A program made the translations under genes and the position numbers. Below, in pieces: positions 18,968-27,950 of a stretch of DNA of 64,000 bases. The stretch is from an uncultured Rhizobium sp. GTDB taxonomy: Bacteria; Pseudomonadota; Alphaproteobacteria; Rhizobiales; Rhizobiaceae. The DNA lies in the NCBI GenBank assembly GCA_945952415.1, contig CAMFIF010000004.1, positions 62,001 to 126,000 on the forward strand. Direction: 5' to 3'. The notes under the pieces were generated by a model. It was given only the letters and a program-made list of their open reading frames with translations. It was not told the DNA's origin and searched no databases. Position 1 is the stretch's first letter; each line of letters opens with the position of its first letter.

Positions 18968-19608
18968 GTGCGGAAAATCCTCGGTTCCTGAACTTCGTGC
19001 TTCATGGCGGCAATATCGGCAAGGAAACAGGCGCTGCCGAGATCCTCTACCCCTCCTTCAAGCGCCCTGGCGGCTGCCCTGTCGATAATGGGCAGGAGCC
19101 GGGCAAGGACGGCCAGACCGGCCCTTTGGCCGATGGGCACCAGCCGGACCGCAACGGAAATGAGGTTGGCGCTGAAGGCGTGGAGATAGGCGGCAATGAG
19201 CGCCCTGCGGTCGAGCCCGGCGGCCATCCCCGCCGCTGCTATGGCCACGGGATAGGCGACATCCCCTTCCGGCAGGGAGAGATCGAGAAAGCTTGCGGCA
19301 GACTGGGCAAAGCTTGCGCCCAGCGCCGTGGTTTCCAGATGCCGCTCGCGGCTTGCCGACAGCGACAGGGCAAGGCCGTTGATCTCCTCCAGATTGTCGG
19401 GCGTGGCATATGCGATCAGCAGGGCATCGTTGAAGGCCGAGCCATGCATCAGCAGGCTTTCTATCCAGCCGCAAAGGCTTTCGTCATCGTCCACCACGCC
19501 CGTTGCAATCGCCTGTTCGAGCCCGTGGGAATAGGCGAAGGCGCCCGTCGGGAAGGCGGGGGAGAGAAAGGTCAGCAGCAGAAGGAACTTCTCTCCCTCA
19601 GTGGTCAT
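18964..19608 (-). CDS. ureF: Urease accessory protein UreF
   Basis: 214 residues from ATG 19608; Met codons at 19614, 19623 and 19626 are also in frame. The family core '[21 protein letters not shown]' (LSPAFPxGxFxYSxGLE), then '[20 protein letters not shown]'-like segment (here [20 protein letters not shown]) and C-terminal [23 protein letters not shown] are visible. UreF bridges the UreD-apourease complex and UreG. The start overlaps the histidine- and aspartate-rich end of ureE by 11 bases, so no separate ribosome site is needed. Upstream in-frame codons in ureE's repetitive tail give an artificial Ala-Thr repeat and were not used. Confidence 0.93.
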   Translation of the reverse strand: MTTEGEKFLLLLTFLSPAFPTGAFAYSHGLEQAIATGVVDDDESLCGWIESLLMHGSAFNDALLIAYATPDNLEEINGLALSLSASRERHLETTALGASFAQSAASFLDLSLPEGDVAYPVAIAAAGMAAGLDRRALIAAYLHAFSANLISVAVRLVPIGQRAGLAVLARLLPIIDRAAARALEGGVEDLGSACFLADIAAMKHEVQEPRIFRT

Positions 19609-20152
19609 CGCCATCGTCGTCATCATGGGGTCTGTCCGGCGCCTGGCCGTGGCCGTGGCTGTGGCTGTGGCCATGGGCTGCCGTGCCGGTCAGAGAGAAA
19701 TCATGCTCGAAACCGATATCGTGATGATAGGCCCCATTTTCTGGGGAGAAGGCCTCGCGGACTTCATGAATGTGGGCACCCTGGTGTTCCAGCATATGGG
19801 CGATCACATGGTCCGGACGGATGAGGATACGGCTCTCCTCGATCTGGGCTTCCAGATGGCGGTTCCCGATATGCCAGGCGAGCGCGAGCAGCGCGCGGGG
19901 CGAGGCGGCCGAGATCTCCAGGAGATCCTCATGGGCCGCCTTCACTTCCACGAGCTGGCCATTGTCCAGCACCAAGCAATCCCCGTCGCCAAGCTGGGTT
20001 GCCTTTTCCAGCGAGACGAGGATGGAGGTACCGTCGTTCAGCTGCAGGCGCTTGCGGCGCAGGTGGCGGTCCTGCGAATCGAGGGTGACGCGGAAGGCGG
20101 GCTGTTGTTGCGTTTCGCCGGCTTTGAGAATCTTGCTTGCGGTCAGGGTCAT
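19598..20152 (-). CDS. ureE: Urease nickel metallochaperone UreE
   Basis: 184 residues. N-terminal peptide-binding domain with 'DRHLRRKRLQLNDGT', a central metal-binding domain with 'ALAWHIGNRHLEAQIEE' (the conserved HxGNRH), and a C-terminal metal-binding tail rich in His and Asp (GHSHSHGHGQ, then HDDDDGDDH). The tail stores nickel for delivery. It starts 3 bases after the ureC stop region and overlaps ureF. The tail's coding DNA is a short imperfect repeat of GGCCAC/GTGGCC units, which explains several spurious reading frames there. Confidence 0.95.
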   Translation of the reverse strand: MTLTASKILKAGETQQQPAFRVTLDSQDRHLRRKRLQLNDGTSILVSLEKATQLGDGDCLVLDNGQLVEVKAAHEDLLEISAASPRALLALAWHIGNRHLEAQIEESRILIRPDHVIAHMLEHQGAHIHEVREAFSPENGAYHHDIGFEHDFSLTGTAAHGHSHSHGHGQAPDRPHDDDDGDDH

Positions 20153-20155
20153 CGT

Positions 20156-21859
20156 TCAGAACAGGAAATAGCGTTGGGCCATGGGTAGCGTTTCTGCCGG
20201 TTCGCACACAAGAAGCTCGCCGTCGGCGCGCACCTCGTAGGTCTCCGGGTTTACCTCGATATAGGGCGTGGCACTGTTGAGGACCATCGACGATTTGGAA
20301 ATGCCACTACGGGTGTTTTTCACTGCTACCATCGCCTTGGCAGTGCCCAGCCGGTCGCGAAGCCCTGCCTGAAGCGAGGCTTCCGAAACGAAGGTGACCG
20401 AGGAACTGGTCCTCAGCTTGCCATAGGAGGCAAACATCGGCCGGTAATGGACAGGCTGCGGCGTCGGGATCGACGCATTCGGATCGCCCATGGGTGCGGC
20501 CGCAATCGAACCGCCGAGCAGCACGAATTCCGGCTTTATGCCGAAGAAAGCCGGATTCCAGAGGACGAGATCGGCGCGTTTTCCCACTTCCACCGAACCC
20601 ACCTCATGGGCAATGCCATGGGCGATTGCGGGGTTGATCGTGTATTTCGCCACATAGCGCTTGGCGCGTTCGTTGTCGGTCTCGCCGTCGCCGGGCAGGC
20701 TGCCGCGCTGGACCTTCATCTTGTGTGCCGTCTGCCAGCAACGGATGATCACCTCGCCGACGCGGCCCATGGCCTGGCTGTCGGAGGAAATCATCGAGAA
20801 GGCCCCGATATCGTGCAGAATGTCTTCCGCCGCGATGGTCTCCTTGCGGATCCGGCTTTCGGCAAAAGCGACATCCTCGGGAATCCGCGGGGAAAGATGA
20901 TGGCAGACCATCAGCATGTCCAGATGCTCCGCCACGGTGTTGACGGTGTAAGGTCTGGTCGGATTGGTCGAGGAGGGCAGAACGTTCGGCAGGCTTGCGA
21001 CGCGGATGATATCGGGAGCGTGCCCGCCTCCCGCTCCTTCCGTGTGGAATGTATGGATCGTCCGGCCCTTGAAGGCGGCAATCGACGCCTCGACGAAGCC
21101 GGATTCGTTCAGCGTATCCGTATGGATCGCGACCTGGATATCGTATTCATCGGCCACGGAAAGGCAGCAGTCGATGGCCGCAGGCGTCGTGCCCCAGTCC
21201 TCATGGAGCTTCAGCCCGCAGGCACCCGAAAGGATGATCTCTTCGAGCGCTGCCGGCAGCGAGGCATTGCCCTTGCCGAAGAACCCGATGTTCATCGGGA
21301 AGGCATCCGCCGCCTCGATCATCCGCTCCGTGTGCCAGGCGCCGGTGCAGGTGGTGGCAAGCGTGCCATGGGCGGGACCCGTTCCGCCGCCAAGCATGGT
21401 GGTGACGCCGGAATAGAGTGCTTCCTCGATCTGCTGCGGCGCGATGAAATGGATGTGGCTGTCGATGCCGCCGGCGGTGAGGATGCGCCCTTCGCCCGCG
21501 ATGATCTCCGTCGAGGGGCCGATCACGATGGTGACGCCATCCTGCGTATCGGGATTGCCCGCCTTGCCGATGGCGGCGATGCGGCCGTTCTTCAGGCCGA
21601 CATCCGCCTTGACGATTCCGGAATGGTCGAGGATCACCGCATTGGTGATGACGGTATCCATTGCCCCTTCGGCACGGGTCGCCTGCGACTGGCCCATGCC
21701 GTCCCGGATGACCTTTCCGCCGCCGAACTTCACCTCTTCGCCGGGGATCGTGTAATCCTTCTCGATGCCGATGAGGAGCGCGGTATCGGCGAGGCGCACC
21801 CTGTCGCCCACCGTCGGCCCATACATCTGCGCATAGGTGGAACGGGAAATCCTGGCCAT
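20156..21859 (-). CDS. ureC: Urease alpha subunit UreC (catalytic)
   Basis: 567 residues, standard length. Amidohydrolase fold with all nickel-site features: HIHF (about residues 135-138), carbamylated lysine in [10 protein letters not shown] (Lys217), [21 protein letters not shown], catalytic HHL in [20 protein letters not shown] and SSDSQAMGR (the Asp ligand). Hydrolyses urea to ammonia and carbamate in the cytoplasm. It begins one base after the ureB stop. Full set of residues indicates an active enzyme once nickel is loaded. Confidence 0.98.
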   Translation of the reverse strand: MARISRSTYAQMYGPTVGDRVRLADTALLIGIEKDYTIPGEEVKFGGGKVIRDGMGQSQATRAEGAMDTVITNAVILDHSGIVKADVGLKNGRIAAIGKAGNPDTQDGVTIVIGPSTEIIAGEGRILTAGGIDSHIHFIAPQQIEEALYSGVTTMLGGGTGPAHGTLATTCTGAWHTERMIEAADAFPMNIGFFGKGNASLPAALEEIILSGACGLKLHEDWGTTPAAIDCCLSVADEYDIQVAIHTDTLNESGFVEASIAAFKGRTIHTFHTEGAGGGHAPDIIRVASLPNVLPSSTNPTRPYTVNTVAEHLDMLMVCHHLSPRIPEDVAFAESRIRKETIAAEDILHDIGAFSMISSDSQAMGRVGEVIIRCWQTAHKMKVQRGSLPGDGETDNERAKRYVAKYTINPAIAHGIAHEVGSVEVGKRADLVLWNPAFFGIKPEFVLLGGSIAAAPMGDPNASIPTPQPVHYRPMFASYGKLRTSSSVTFVSEASLQAGLRDRLGTAKAMVAVKNTRSGISKSSMVLNSATPYIEVNPETYEVRADGELLVCEPAETLPMAQRYFLF

Positions 21860-21860
21860 C

Positions 21861-22166
21861 TCAAAGCGCTCCCATGATCTTCTGCTGGAACCCGTAGACG
21901 TGGCGTTTCCCGCCGAGGGGCACCAAGGTCACTTCTCGGCGCTGGCCCGGCTCGAAGCGCACCGCGGTGCCGGCTGCGATGTCCAGCCGCTTGCCGCGGG
22001 CGGCGTCGCGGTCGAAAGCCAGCGCATCGTTCACCTCGAAAAAGTGGTAGTGGGAGCCCACCTGCACCGGTCGATCACCGGTATTGGCGACCTCGATCAC
22101 CGTCTTCTCCGCGCCCACATTCAATTCGATCTCGCCCTCAGGGGTGATGATTTCTCCGGGGATCAT
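21861..22166 (-). CDS. ureB: Urease beta subunit UreB
   Basis: 101 residues. Starts '[16 protein letters not shown]', with '[18 protein letters not shown]' and '[20 protein letters not shown]', all standard UreB segments. Separate from ureA, as in most proteobacteria. A GGAGGC ribosome site lies before the ATG; spacing to ureA is 12 bases. Confidence 0.97.
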   Translation of the reverse strand: MIPGEIITPEGEIELNVGAEKTVIEVANTGDRPVQVGSHYHFFEVNDALAFDRDAARGKRLDIAAGTAVRFEPGQRREVTLVPLGGKRHVYGFQQKIMGAL

Positions 22167-22178
22167 GGACAGCCTCCT

Positions 22179-22481
22179 TCAGCGGATCGGATGATGGACG
22201 GTGACAAGCTTGGTGCCGTCAGGGAAGGTCGCTTCCACCTGCACCTCGGGGATCATCTCGGCAATCCCGGGCATGACCTGGTCGCGGCTCACCACATGGG
22301 CCGCCTGTTCCATGAGGTCGGCCACGCTTGCGCCGTCCCGCGCGCCCTCCACGACGAAATCGGTGATGAGAGCGACGGCTTCCGGGAAATTCAGCTTCAC
22401 ACCGCGCTCCAGCCGCCTACGGGCGACGATGGCCGCCATGGCTACCAGAAGCTTGTCTTTTTCACGGGGTGTCAATTGCAT
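22179..22481 (-). CDS. ureA: Urease gamma subunit UreA
   Basis: 100 residues. '[23 protein letters not shown]' and '[21 protein letters not shown]', ending in [14 protein letters not shown], are full UreA hallmarks. It lies 11 bases downstream of ureD and 12 bases upstream of ureB. Unlike many Rhizobium operons, no extra hypothetical gene is inserted between ureA and ureB or ureC. Confidence 0.97.
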   Translation of the reverse strand: MQLTPREKDKLLVAMAAIVARRRLERGVKLNFPEAVALITDFVVEGARDGASVADLMEQAAHVVSRDQVMPGIAEMIPEVQVEATFPDGTKLVTVHHPIR

Positions 22482-22492
22482 GGTCGTGATCC

Positions 22493-23323
22493 TCAGATAA
22501 GCCAGACGCGGGGAATTTCGGCGGGCGGCAGCAGAACGGGAAAGAGGGCGAGCAGGCGCTTGCGCAGGCGAAATCCGTCCTCCTCCAGAAGGCGGATGAC
22601 GAGTCGGCCATCCCAGGCCGATACGCCCGCGCCAGGCCCCAGCCGGTTGCGGCAGGCCTCGACGTGCGCTTCAGCATCCCGGCTGACGAGGAGAAGCGTG
22701 GCAAAGGCGCCGGCATCGCCAAGCTCGGCACCGCTGCGGGGAAGGGCGCCGTCGATCCTCAGCCGCTCGCTGTGCAGAAGCCGGCCGTCGCGCCGGACGC
22801 TCCAGTTTTCACGGAAGGCGATGTGACGGATCCGCTCGCCGCTTTCATGGCGCCCCAGCACCGTGCTTTCCATGCCCAGGAAGAAGGCTTCGCGGTCGAG
22901 ATCGACCTCCAGGCGGCGGGAAAGACCGCTTTCGTCGAAGAGAATGGTTTCCTGCGGCAGCCAGATCAGTCGCGCCCGGTCGCGCACCCGGTGAGACACA
23001 GCAATTTCGGCAGACGGTCCAAGGGTCCGGTAGACCCGTTCGGCGGCCTGCGACGCGATGGCAAGACGGCTTTCCCCGCCCGCCTCTATCTCGATCCGGT
23101 AGCGGTCTCCCCCGGCAATGCCGCCGGCGGTGTTGATCAGGATGGCCTGGCTGGAGCCGGAGGGAAGGCGGATCTTCAGCGAACCCTCCTCGCGCAGGGT
23201 CTTGAGGCCAGTGCTTTCCATGGAAAGGCGCACACTTCCGCGGGCCCGCTCGGCATGGAGACGCGCCGTCAGCGGTGTCTCGCCCGCGTCTCCGTTCCTC
23301 CACCGCTCCATTCCCGCCTGCAC
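22493..23323 (-). CDS. ureD: Urease accessory protein UreD (UreH)
   Basis: 276 residues. UreD segments: '[30 protein letters not shown]', '[14 protein letters not shown]' and '[20 protein letters not shown]'. UreD is the first factor to bind apourease and, with UreF and UreG, helps insert nickel. It heads the operon ureD-A-B-C-E-F-G. The start at 23323 follows a CGGGAG-type stretch (GTGCAGGCGGGAATGG region), and the family start is near '[24 protein letters not shown]'; a few N-terminal residues are uncertain. The 173 bases upstream, shared with the YeiH gene on the same strand, must hold the operon promoter, but no clear consensus pair is seen. Confidence 0.94.
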   Translation of the reverse strand: MQAGMERWRNGDAGETPLTARLHAERARGSVRLSMESTGLKTLREEGSLKIRLPSGSSQAILINTAGGIAGGDRYRIEIEAGGESRLAIASQAAERVYRTLGPSAEIAVSHRVRDRARLIWLPQETILFDESGLSRRLEVDLDREAFFLGMESTVLGRHESGERIRHIAFRENWSVRRDGRLLHSERLRIDGALPRSGAELGDAGAFATLLLVSRDAEAHVEACRNRLGPGAGVSAWDGRLVIRLLEEDGFRLRKRLLALFPVLLPPAEIPRVWLI

Positions 23324-23496
23324 CCGGAGCTCTCCGTCCGTTCATTCAGCTGTTGCAGCGCACAAGTGAGCGTATTTCAGGAATCAATGCAAGACAGGGT
23401 ATGCCTTTGAGAGCCTCCTTGCCGGTTCGGCCCGTTTAGCTCGAACTTTGGGTTCCCGCATCGAAAGGCGACTCTTTGCCGGCTTTTTCCCCCGTC

Positions 23497-24561
23497 CTAG
23501 CCCAGATCCAGATAGGAAAGACCCGTCAGGATGAAGATTGCGATGAAAATCGTCTCCGCGACGATCAGGCCGATTGCCGTACGGCCGGCCTCAAAAAGAT
23601 TCTTGAGCGAGGTTTTCATCCCCACCGCCACGATCCCGGCCAGCAATGCCCAGCGCGACACTTCCAGGCCGGCATTGCCGAGCGCATGGGGAATCCATCC
23701 GGCGGAGTTGATCGCCGCCAGAATCAGGAAGGCAATCACGAAGCCCGGCAGGAGGGGCGGGCGCTTTGCCCCGATCTCCGGATCGTCTGCGGGCATGTTG
23801 CGCAGGATGAGCGAGAAGCATAGGACCACGGGGGCGAGCATGGTCACGCGGATGAGCTTCACAAGCGTTGCCGTTTCCCCTGCTGTCTGCGAGACGGAAA
23901 AGCCCGCGCCCACGACCTGCGCCACATCATGGATCGTGCCGCCGAAGAAAATGCCGGTCGCCCGGTCGGAAAGGCCGAGGCGGTGGGCGAGGATCGGATA
24001 GGCGATCATCGCTATGGTGCTCATGACGGTCACGCCCAGCACGGTTACCAGCAGGTTTCGCTCCGAATGGCGGCTTCTCGGCAAAACGGCGGCAATGGCC
24101 ATGGCGGCGGAGGCGCCGCATATGGCCACCGCACCCGCCGTCAAAAGCGAGAGCCGCCAGTCGAGGCGCAGCAGCCGGGATAGGAGCAGACCGAAGAAAA
24201 TGGTTGCAACGAGGCCTGCCACCAGAAGCAGGATGGTTTCTGCGCCGAGCTGGATCAGGAGATCGATGCTGATCCGCATGCCGAGCAGCGCGACACCGAT
24301 TCGCAGCACCTTCTTGGCGGACAGTTCTATGCCCGCGACACAGCGCCCTTCTTCGGAGAGAAAGTGAAAGGCAATTCCGAGCAGCAGCGCCATCAGCATG
24401 GCCGGCGTGCCGTAATGCTCCGCCAGAAACTGGGCGGCCATGGCAACCGCGGCCGTCACCAGCACACCCGGACCATAATGCTCGATGGCGCGGGCAAGCG
24501 TCGAAGTACCCTGCTTTTCTGGTCTCTCGTCTAGGGCCGGTTCCATGCTGATGCTCGCCAT
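23497..24561 (-). CDS. YeiH/UPF0324 family putative sulfate/anion exporter
   Basis: 354 residues, about ten membrane helices. Family marks: 'LSAKKVLRIGVALLGMRIS' near residue 85, 'GASAAMAIAAVLP' (CGASA motif) and 'FFGGTIHDVAQVVGAGFSVS'. YeiH-family proteins are annotated as sulfate exporters with little direct evidence. ATG 24561 is used; an ATG at 24546 is a shorter alternative. It stands alone between the urease operon and the DUF779 gene, all on the minus strand. Confidence 0.85.
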   Translation of the reverse strand: MASISMEPALDERPEKQGTSTLARAIEHYGPGVLVTAAVAMAAQFLAEHYGTPAMLMALLLGIAFHFLSEEGRCVAGIELSAKKVLRIGVALLGMRISIDLLIQLGAETILLLVAGLVATIFFGLLLSRLLRLDWRLSLLTAGAVAICGASAAMAIAAVLPRSRHSERNLLVTVLGVTVMSTIAMIAYPILAHRLGLSDRATGIFFGGTIHDVAQVVGAGFSVSQTAGETATLVKLIRVTMLAPVVLCFSLILRNMPADDPEIGAKRPPLLPGFVIAFLILAAINSAGWIPHALGNAGLEVSRWALLAGIVAVGMKTSLKNLFEAGRTAIGLIVAETIFIAIFILTGLSYLDLG

Positions 24562-24653
24562 CCGTGGGGTCTTGACGAGACTAGAAGGGCATCTGCGCTT
24601 CGCTTATAGCCAGTTTTGCCGGAATTTAGGTCCAGATTACCGGGTTGGCTGCT

Positions 24654-25037
24654 CTATCGGCCGGGAAGCGCACAGGCCTCGCCACCGCCGAAGAGCCGGG
24701 AGCGGGTGAGAAAGCGCCGCTCGCGCCCATTGTCGAGCGAGAACATGCCGCCGCGTCCGGGCACTACGTCGATGATCAGCTGGGTGTGCTGCCAGACCGC
24801 AAACTGGCTGCCGCTGATATAGACCGGCACCCCGCCGATTTCGCCCAGCTTTACATCCGTTTCCCCGACCCGGTACTCTTTTGCCGGGTAACACATGGGC
24901 GATGAACCGTCGCAGCATCCGCCGGACTGGTGGAACAGGACGTCCGGGTGGTCGGCCTGTATTTCCCGGAGGAAGGTAAGGGCCGCTTCCGTGGCAACGA
25001 CGCGAGGCTCCCCCGCAACCGTATCGGTGATCGTCAT
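24654..25037 (-). CDS. DUF779 family protein (aldehyde dehydrogenase companion)
   Basis: 127 residues. Contains the DUF779 block 'VLFHQSGGCCDGSSPMCYPAKEYRVG' with its GGCCDG motif and a second Cys, then 'QFAVWQHTQLIIDVVPGRGGMFSLDNG'. The family is frequent directly downstream of acetaldehyde/aldehyde dehydrogenase genes and its function is unknown; the clustered cysteines suggest metal or thiol chemistry. ATG 25037 has GGAGAG 8 bases upstream. The aldehyde dehydrogenase gene ends 65 bases upstream on the same strand, with a hairpin between them. Confidence 0.9.
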   Translation of the reverse strand: MTITDTVAGEPRVVATEAALTFLREIQADHPDVLFHQSGGCCDGSSPMCYPAKEYRVGETDVKLGEIGGVPVYISGSQFAVWQHTQLIIDVVPGRGGMFSLDNGRERRFLTRSRLFGGGEACALPGR

Positions 25038-25066
25038 GGCGGGTCTCTCCAAAGTCAAACGGACAT

Positions 25067-25085
25067 GGCCCGGCGAGGCCGGGCC
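25067..25085 (-). repeat. Intercistronic hairpin between aldehyde dehydrogenase and DUF779 genes
   Basis: GGCCCGGC - GAG - GCCGGGCC, a perfect 8-bp stem with 3-base loop, no T-run. Likely lowers downstream expression or protects the 3' end of the dehydrogenase message. Confidence 0.5.
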
Positions 25086-25102
25086 TTGTCTTGAGGTTCA
25101 GA

Positions 25103-26611
25103 TCAGAAGAAGCCCAGCGCGTTCGGGCTGTAGCTCACCAGCATGTTCTTGGTCTGCTGGTAATGATCGAGCATCATCTTGTGGGTCTCGCGGCCGATGC
25201 CGGACTGCTTGTAGCCGCCAAAGGCCGCATGGGCAGGATAGGCATGGTAGCAGTTGGTCCAGACGCGTCCGGCCTGGATGTTGCGGCCGAAATTGTAGCA
25301 GCGGTTGATGTCGCGGCTCCAGACGCCGGCGCCGAGGCCATAGAGCGTGTCATTGGCGATTTCGAGCGCTTCCGCCTCATCCTTGAAGGTGGTGACGGAC
25401 ACCACCGGCCCGAAGATTTCCTCCTGGAAGATCCGCATCCGGTTGTGGCCGCGGAAGACGGTGGGCTTCACGTAATAGCCGCCGGCCAGTTCCCCGCCGA
25501 GATCGTTGCGGGCGCCACCGGTCAGAACTTCCGCGCCTTCCTGACGGCCAATGTCCAGATAAGCAAGGATCTTTTCCAGCTGTTCGGACGAGGCCTGCGC
25601 GCCGATCATGGTCGCGCTGTCGAGAGGATTGCCCTGACGGATGGCTTCTACGCGTTTGATGGCGCGCTCCATGAAGCGGTCGTAGATCGATTCCTGGATG
25701 AGCGCGCGGCTCGGGCAGGTGCAGACCTCGCCTTGGTTCAGCGCGAACATCGCAAAGCCCTCGAGCGCCTTGTCGAAGAAGGCATCGTCCTCGTTCATCA
25801 CATCGGCGAAGAAGATGTTCGGGCTCTTGCCGCCCAGTTCCAGCGTGACCGGGATGAGGTTCTGGCTGGCATATTGCATGATCAGCCGGCCGGTCGAGGT
25901 TTCGCCGGTAAAGGCAATCTTGGCAATGCGCGGGCTGGTCGCCAGCGGCTTGCCGGCTTCAAGACCGAAACCGTTGACGATGTTCAGAACGCCCGGCGGC
26001 AGGAGATCGGCGACGAGTTCGGCAAGCACCAGGATCGAGGCCGGTGTCTGTTCGGCGGGTTTCAGCACAACGCAATTGCCGGCTGCAAGCGCCGGAGCAA
26101 GCTTCCAGGCCGCCATGAGGATCGGGAAGTTCCAGGGAATGATCTGGCCGACGACGCCAAGCGGCTCGTGAAAATGATAGGCAATCGTGTCATGGTCCAC
26201 CTCGCCGATCGAGCCTTCCTGAGCACGGATGCAGGCGGCAAAATAGCGGAAGTGGTCGATGGCGAGGGGGATGTCCGCTGCCATGGTTTCGCGGATCGGC
26301 TTGCCGTTGTCGAAGGTTTCGGCGCGCGCCAGAAGCTCGAGATTGGCTTCCATCCGATCGGCGATTTTCAGGAGAATGTTGGAGCGCTCGGTGGTTGAGG
26401 TGCGGCCCCACTTGTTCTTGGCGGCATGGGCGGCGTCCAGTGCGGCTTCGATATCCTTCTCGTCGGAGCGCGGGATCTCGCAGAGCTTGCCGCCCGTCAC
26501 CGGCGTGATGTTGTCGAAGTAGCGGCCGGAGAGCGGCTCCTTCCACTCCCCGCCGATGAAATTGCCGTAGCGGGTCTTGAAGGGCGACTCGATGATTTTC
26601 TGATGCAGCAT
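25103..26611 (-). CDS. NAD+-dependent aldehyde dehydrogenase (acetaldehyde type, AldA/ExaC-like)
   Basis: 502 residues. NAD-binding and catalytic elements: '[27 protein letters not shown]' (catalytic Asn), 'VLKPAEQTP', '[12 protein letters not shown]', general base Glu in '[14 protein letters not shown]' and catalytic Cys in '[16 protein letters not shown]' (Cys within EVCTCPSR). The double-cysteine CTC form is common in the acetaldehyde/ExaC group. Oxidises aldehydes to acids in the cytoplasm. ATG 26611 has GGAGG 5 bases upstream. Followed by DUF779 and preceded by an AcoR-like regulator gene; the palindrome TGTCGCA-N4-TGCGACA lies 102 bases upstream, so ethanol- or acetoin-type induction is plausible. 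Confidence 0.92.
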   Translation of the reverse strand: MLHQKIIESPFKTRYGNFIGGEWKEPLSGRYFDNITPVTGGKLCEIPRSDEKDIEAALDAAHAAKNKWGRTSTTERSNILLKIADRMEANLELLARAETFDNGKPIRETMAADIPLAIDHFRYFAACIRAQEGSIGEVDHDTIAYHFHEPLGVVGQIIPWNFPILMAAWKLAPALAAGNCVVLKPAEQTPASILVLAELVADLLPPGVLNIVNGFGLEAGKPLATSPRIAKIAFTGETSTGRLIMQYASQNLIPVTLELGGKSPNIFFADVMNEDDAFFDKALEGFAMFALNQGEVCTCPSRALIQESIYDRFMERAIKRVEAIRQGNPLDSATMIGAQASSEQLEKILAYLDIGRQEGAEVLTGGARNDLGGELAGGYYVKPTVFRGHNRMRIFQEEIFGPVVSVTTFKDEAEALEIANDTLYGLGAGVWSRDINRCYNFGRNIQAGRVWTNCYHAYPAHAAFGGYKQSGIGRETHKMMLDHYQQTKNMLVSYSPNALGFF

Positions 26612-26712
26612 GTTTTCCTCCCATGGAAACAGGTTCGGCTGAACCGGTGAGGAAAGACTGCCGCCGGATCGCCGGAACGAATAGGGAGCGGTTTCAATAC
26701 CGCACTGCACCA

Positions 26713-26730
26713 TGTCGCAGGGCTGCGACA
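26713..26730. promoter_or_regulatory. Palindromic operator upstream of aldehyde dehydrogenase (AcoR-like site A)
   Basis: TGTCGCA-GGGC-TGCGACA: perfect 7-bp arms with a 4-base spacer, 102 bases before the dehydrogenase ATG. The same arms and spacing recur at 27920-27937 before the regulator gene and nowhere else that I noticed. The position suits an activator site. Confidence 0.7.
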
Positions 26731-26839
26731 GTTTCCAAACCGTCCGGCGGGCGGGGTTGAAGGCGTGGTGTGCAGCTGACAGACAAACGCGAGAAGGCAC
26801 CGGAAAGGGTGCCTTCAGCCTTCGGTCGGGCGGCCCGTG

Positions 26840-27799
26840 TCAGTGGAGGTTCAGCTTCTTCATCTTCCGGTGAAGCGTGGCCCGGCTCATGCCGAGGGCG
26901 AGAGCGGCCTGGGAAATGTTGCCCTTGCTGCGCGTCAGGGCCCGGCGCAGGGCCGCGCGCTCTGCCTCAAGGAGATCGGCAGTCTGGGGAGAGCGCTCCT
27001 CCTTCAGGGCGTCAGCGGCGGCGAGCCCTTCTGCGATCCTGATATCGTCGAGCTTCAGAGCCAGGCGGGCGGCGCGGGTGGCCCCGATCACCAGATCGTC
27101 CCGATCGACGGCCAGCAGCGCGGGAGCGGGACCGCTCGCCTCCGCCACCATGAGGAAACGGGCGCCGGGATAGGCGCTGCGGAACAGGTTGGTTTCGATG
27201 CGCATGGCCGCATCTCTCACCGCCTGGGAAAGGATCGCGAGCGTCATGTCGTTCACATCGTCCCGGCAGGTGGAAATATCGAGTGCTGCGGCGAGCTGTC
27301 CGCGGTGATCCCTGATCGGCGCGGTCGTGCAGCTGAGGCCGATATTGGCAGAGAAGAAATGCTGGTCGCGATAGATGGTCACGGCCCGTTCATCGGCTAG
27401 TGCGGTGCCGATGCCGTTGGTCCCCATGCTGGCCTCGGTCCAGACCGCACCGGTCCAGAGGCCGAGATCGTGAAAGGCCCCGTCATCGGCGCGCGCGCCG
27501 CGCCTTTCCAAGGCAATCCCATTCCGGTCGGTCAGAAGCAGGCAACAGCCGGCCTTGCCGACGGTCAGAAACAGGCGGTCCAGCTCGTCCCTTGCCTCGG
27601 CGATCAGATGGCTCGATGCCTCATGCGCGGCACGGAATTCCGCCTCGGTCAGGCGAAGGGGGGCGCGCTGTTCCTCCGGCTGCAGCCGATGCATGGTCAT
27701 GCATCGCCGCCAGGAGGCAACGACCGGCGAACTCGCCGCGGCCGATTTCTGATGGGCCGCCGAGTAGACCTGTTCCGCATGCTGTACGATATCCTGCAC
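26840..27799 (-). CDS. AcoR-like transcriptional regulator (GAF + Fis-type HTH, no AAA+ domain)
   Basis: 319 residues from a GTG at 27799, chosen because GGGAGGAG lies directly upstream; an in-frame codon at 27883 would add 28 residues. N-terminal part matches AcoR sensory regions: 'ASSPVVASWRRCMTMHRLQPEEQR', 'HLIAEARDELDRLFLTVGKAGCCLLLTDRNG' (GAF) and 'GTNGIGTALADERAVTIYRDQHFF'. The C terminus is a Fis-like helix-turn-helix, 'LRRALTRSKGNISQAALALGMSRATLHRKMK'. The sigma-54-interacting AAA+ domain of full AcoR (GESGTGKE, GAFTGA) is missing, so it is the short form and probably acts with sigma-70. Same strand as, and 228 bases upstream of, the aldehyde dehydrogenase; a second copy of the palindrome upstream of it suggests autoregulation. 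Confidence 0.85.
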   Translation of the reverse strand: MQDIVQHAEQVYSAAHQKSAAASSPVVASWRRCMTMHRLQPEEQRAPLRLTEAEFRAAHEASSHLIAEARDELDRLFLTVGKAGCCLLLTDRNGIALERRGARADDGAFHDLGLWTGAVWTEASMGTNGIGTALADERAVTIYRDQHFFSANIGLSCTTAPIRDHRGQLAAALDISTCRDDVNDMTLAILSQAVRDAAMRIETNLFRSAYPGARFLMVAEASGPAPALLAVDRDDLVIGATRAARLALKLDDIRIAEGLAAADALKEERSPQTADLLEAERAALRRALTRSKGNISQAALALGMSRATLHRKMKKLNLH

Positions 27800-27908
27800 C
27801 GGCTCCTCCCGAGAACGCGGTTGTTCAAGACCGGCGGTGAGCTTGGCCGAAAGACGGGGCGGGCGCAATGGATTTCCGGGCAATGCCTCCGGCAGCCTTG
27901 ATTTTTCG

Positions 27909-27948
27909 CCCCTGCCGAGTGTCGCAAATCTGCGACACTCGGCAGGGG
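27909..27948. repeat. Perfect 18-bp inverted repeat with 4-base loop, containing AcoR-like site B
   Basis: Two 18-base arms (CCCCTGCCGAGTGTCGCA and its exact complement) separated by AATC. It starts 3 bases after the photolyase stop codon, so it can fold as the 3' end of that transcript, but no T-run follows on either strand. The inner 18 bases are TGTCGCA-N4-TGCGACA (27920-27937), identical in arms and spacing to the site before the aldehyde dehydrogenase gene. It lies about 110 bases upstream of the regulator's GTG. It may act as an operator, a transcript end, or both. Confidence 0.75.
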
Positions 27949-27950
27949 CT

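Noticed and set aside
19600-19690. Short tandem repeat possibly marking a satellite or CRISPR-like element
   Set aside because: It is the codon repetition of the ureE histidine-rich tail, with no regular spacer.
26612-26712. Possible sigma-54 (-24/-12) promoter before the aldehyde dehydrogenase
   Set aside because: Only a loose GG-N10-GC match, and the regulator lacks the AAA+ domain needed to activate sigma-54.
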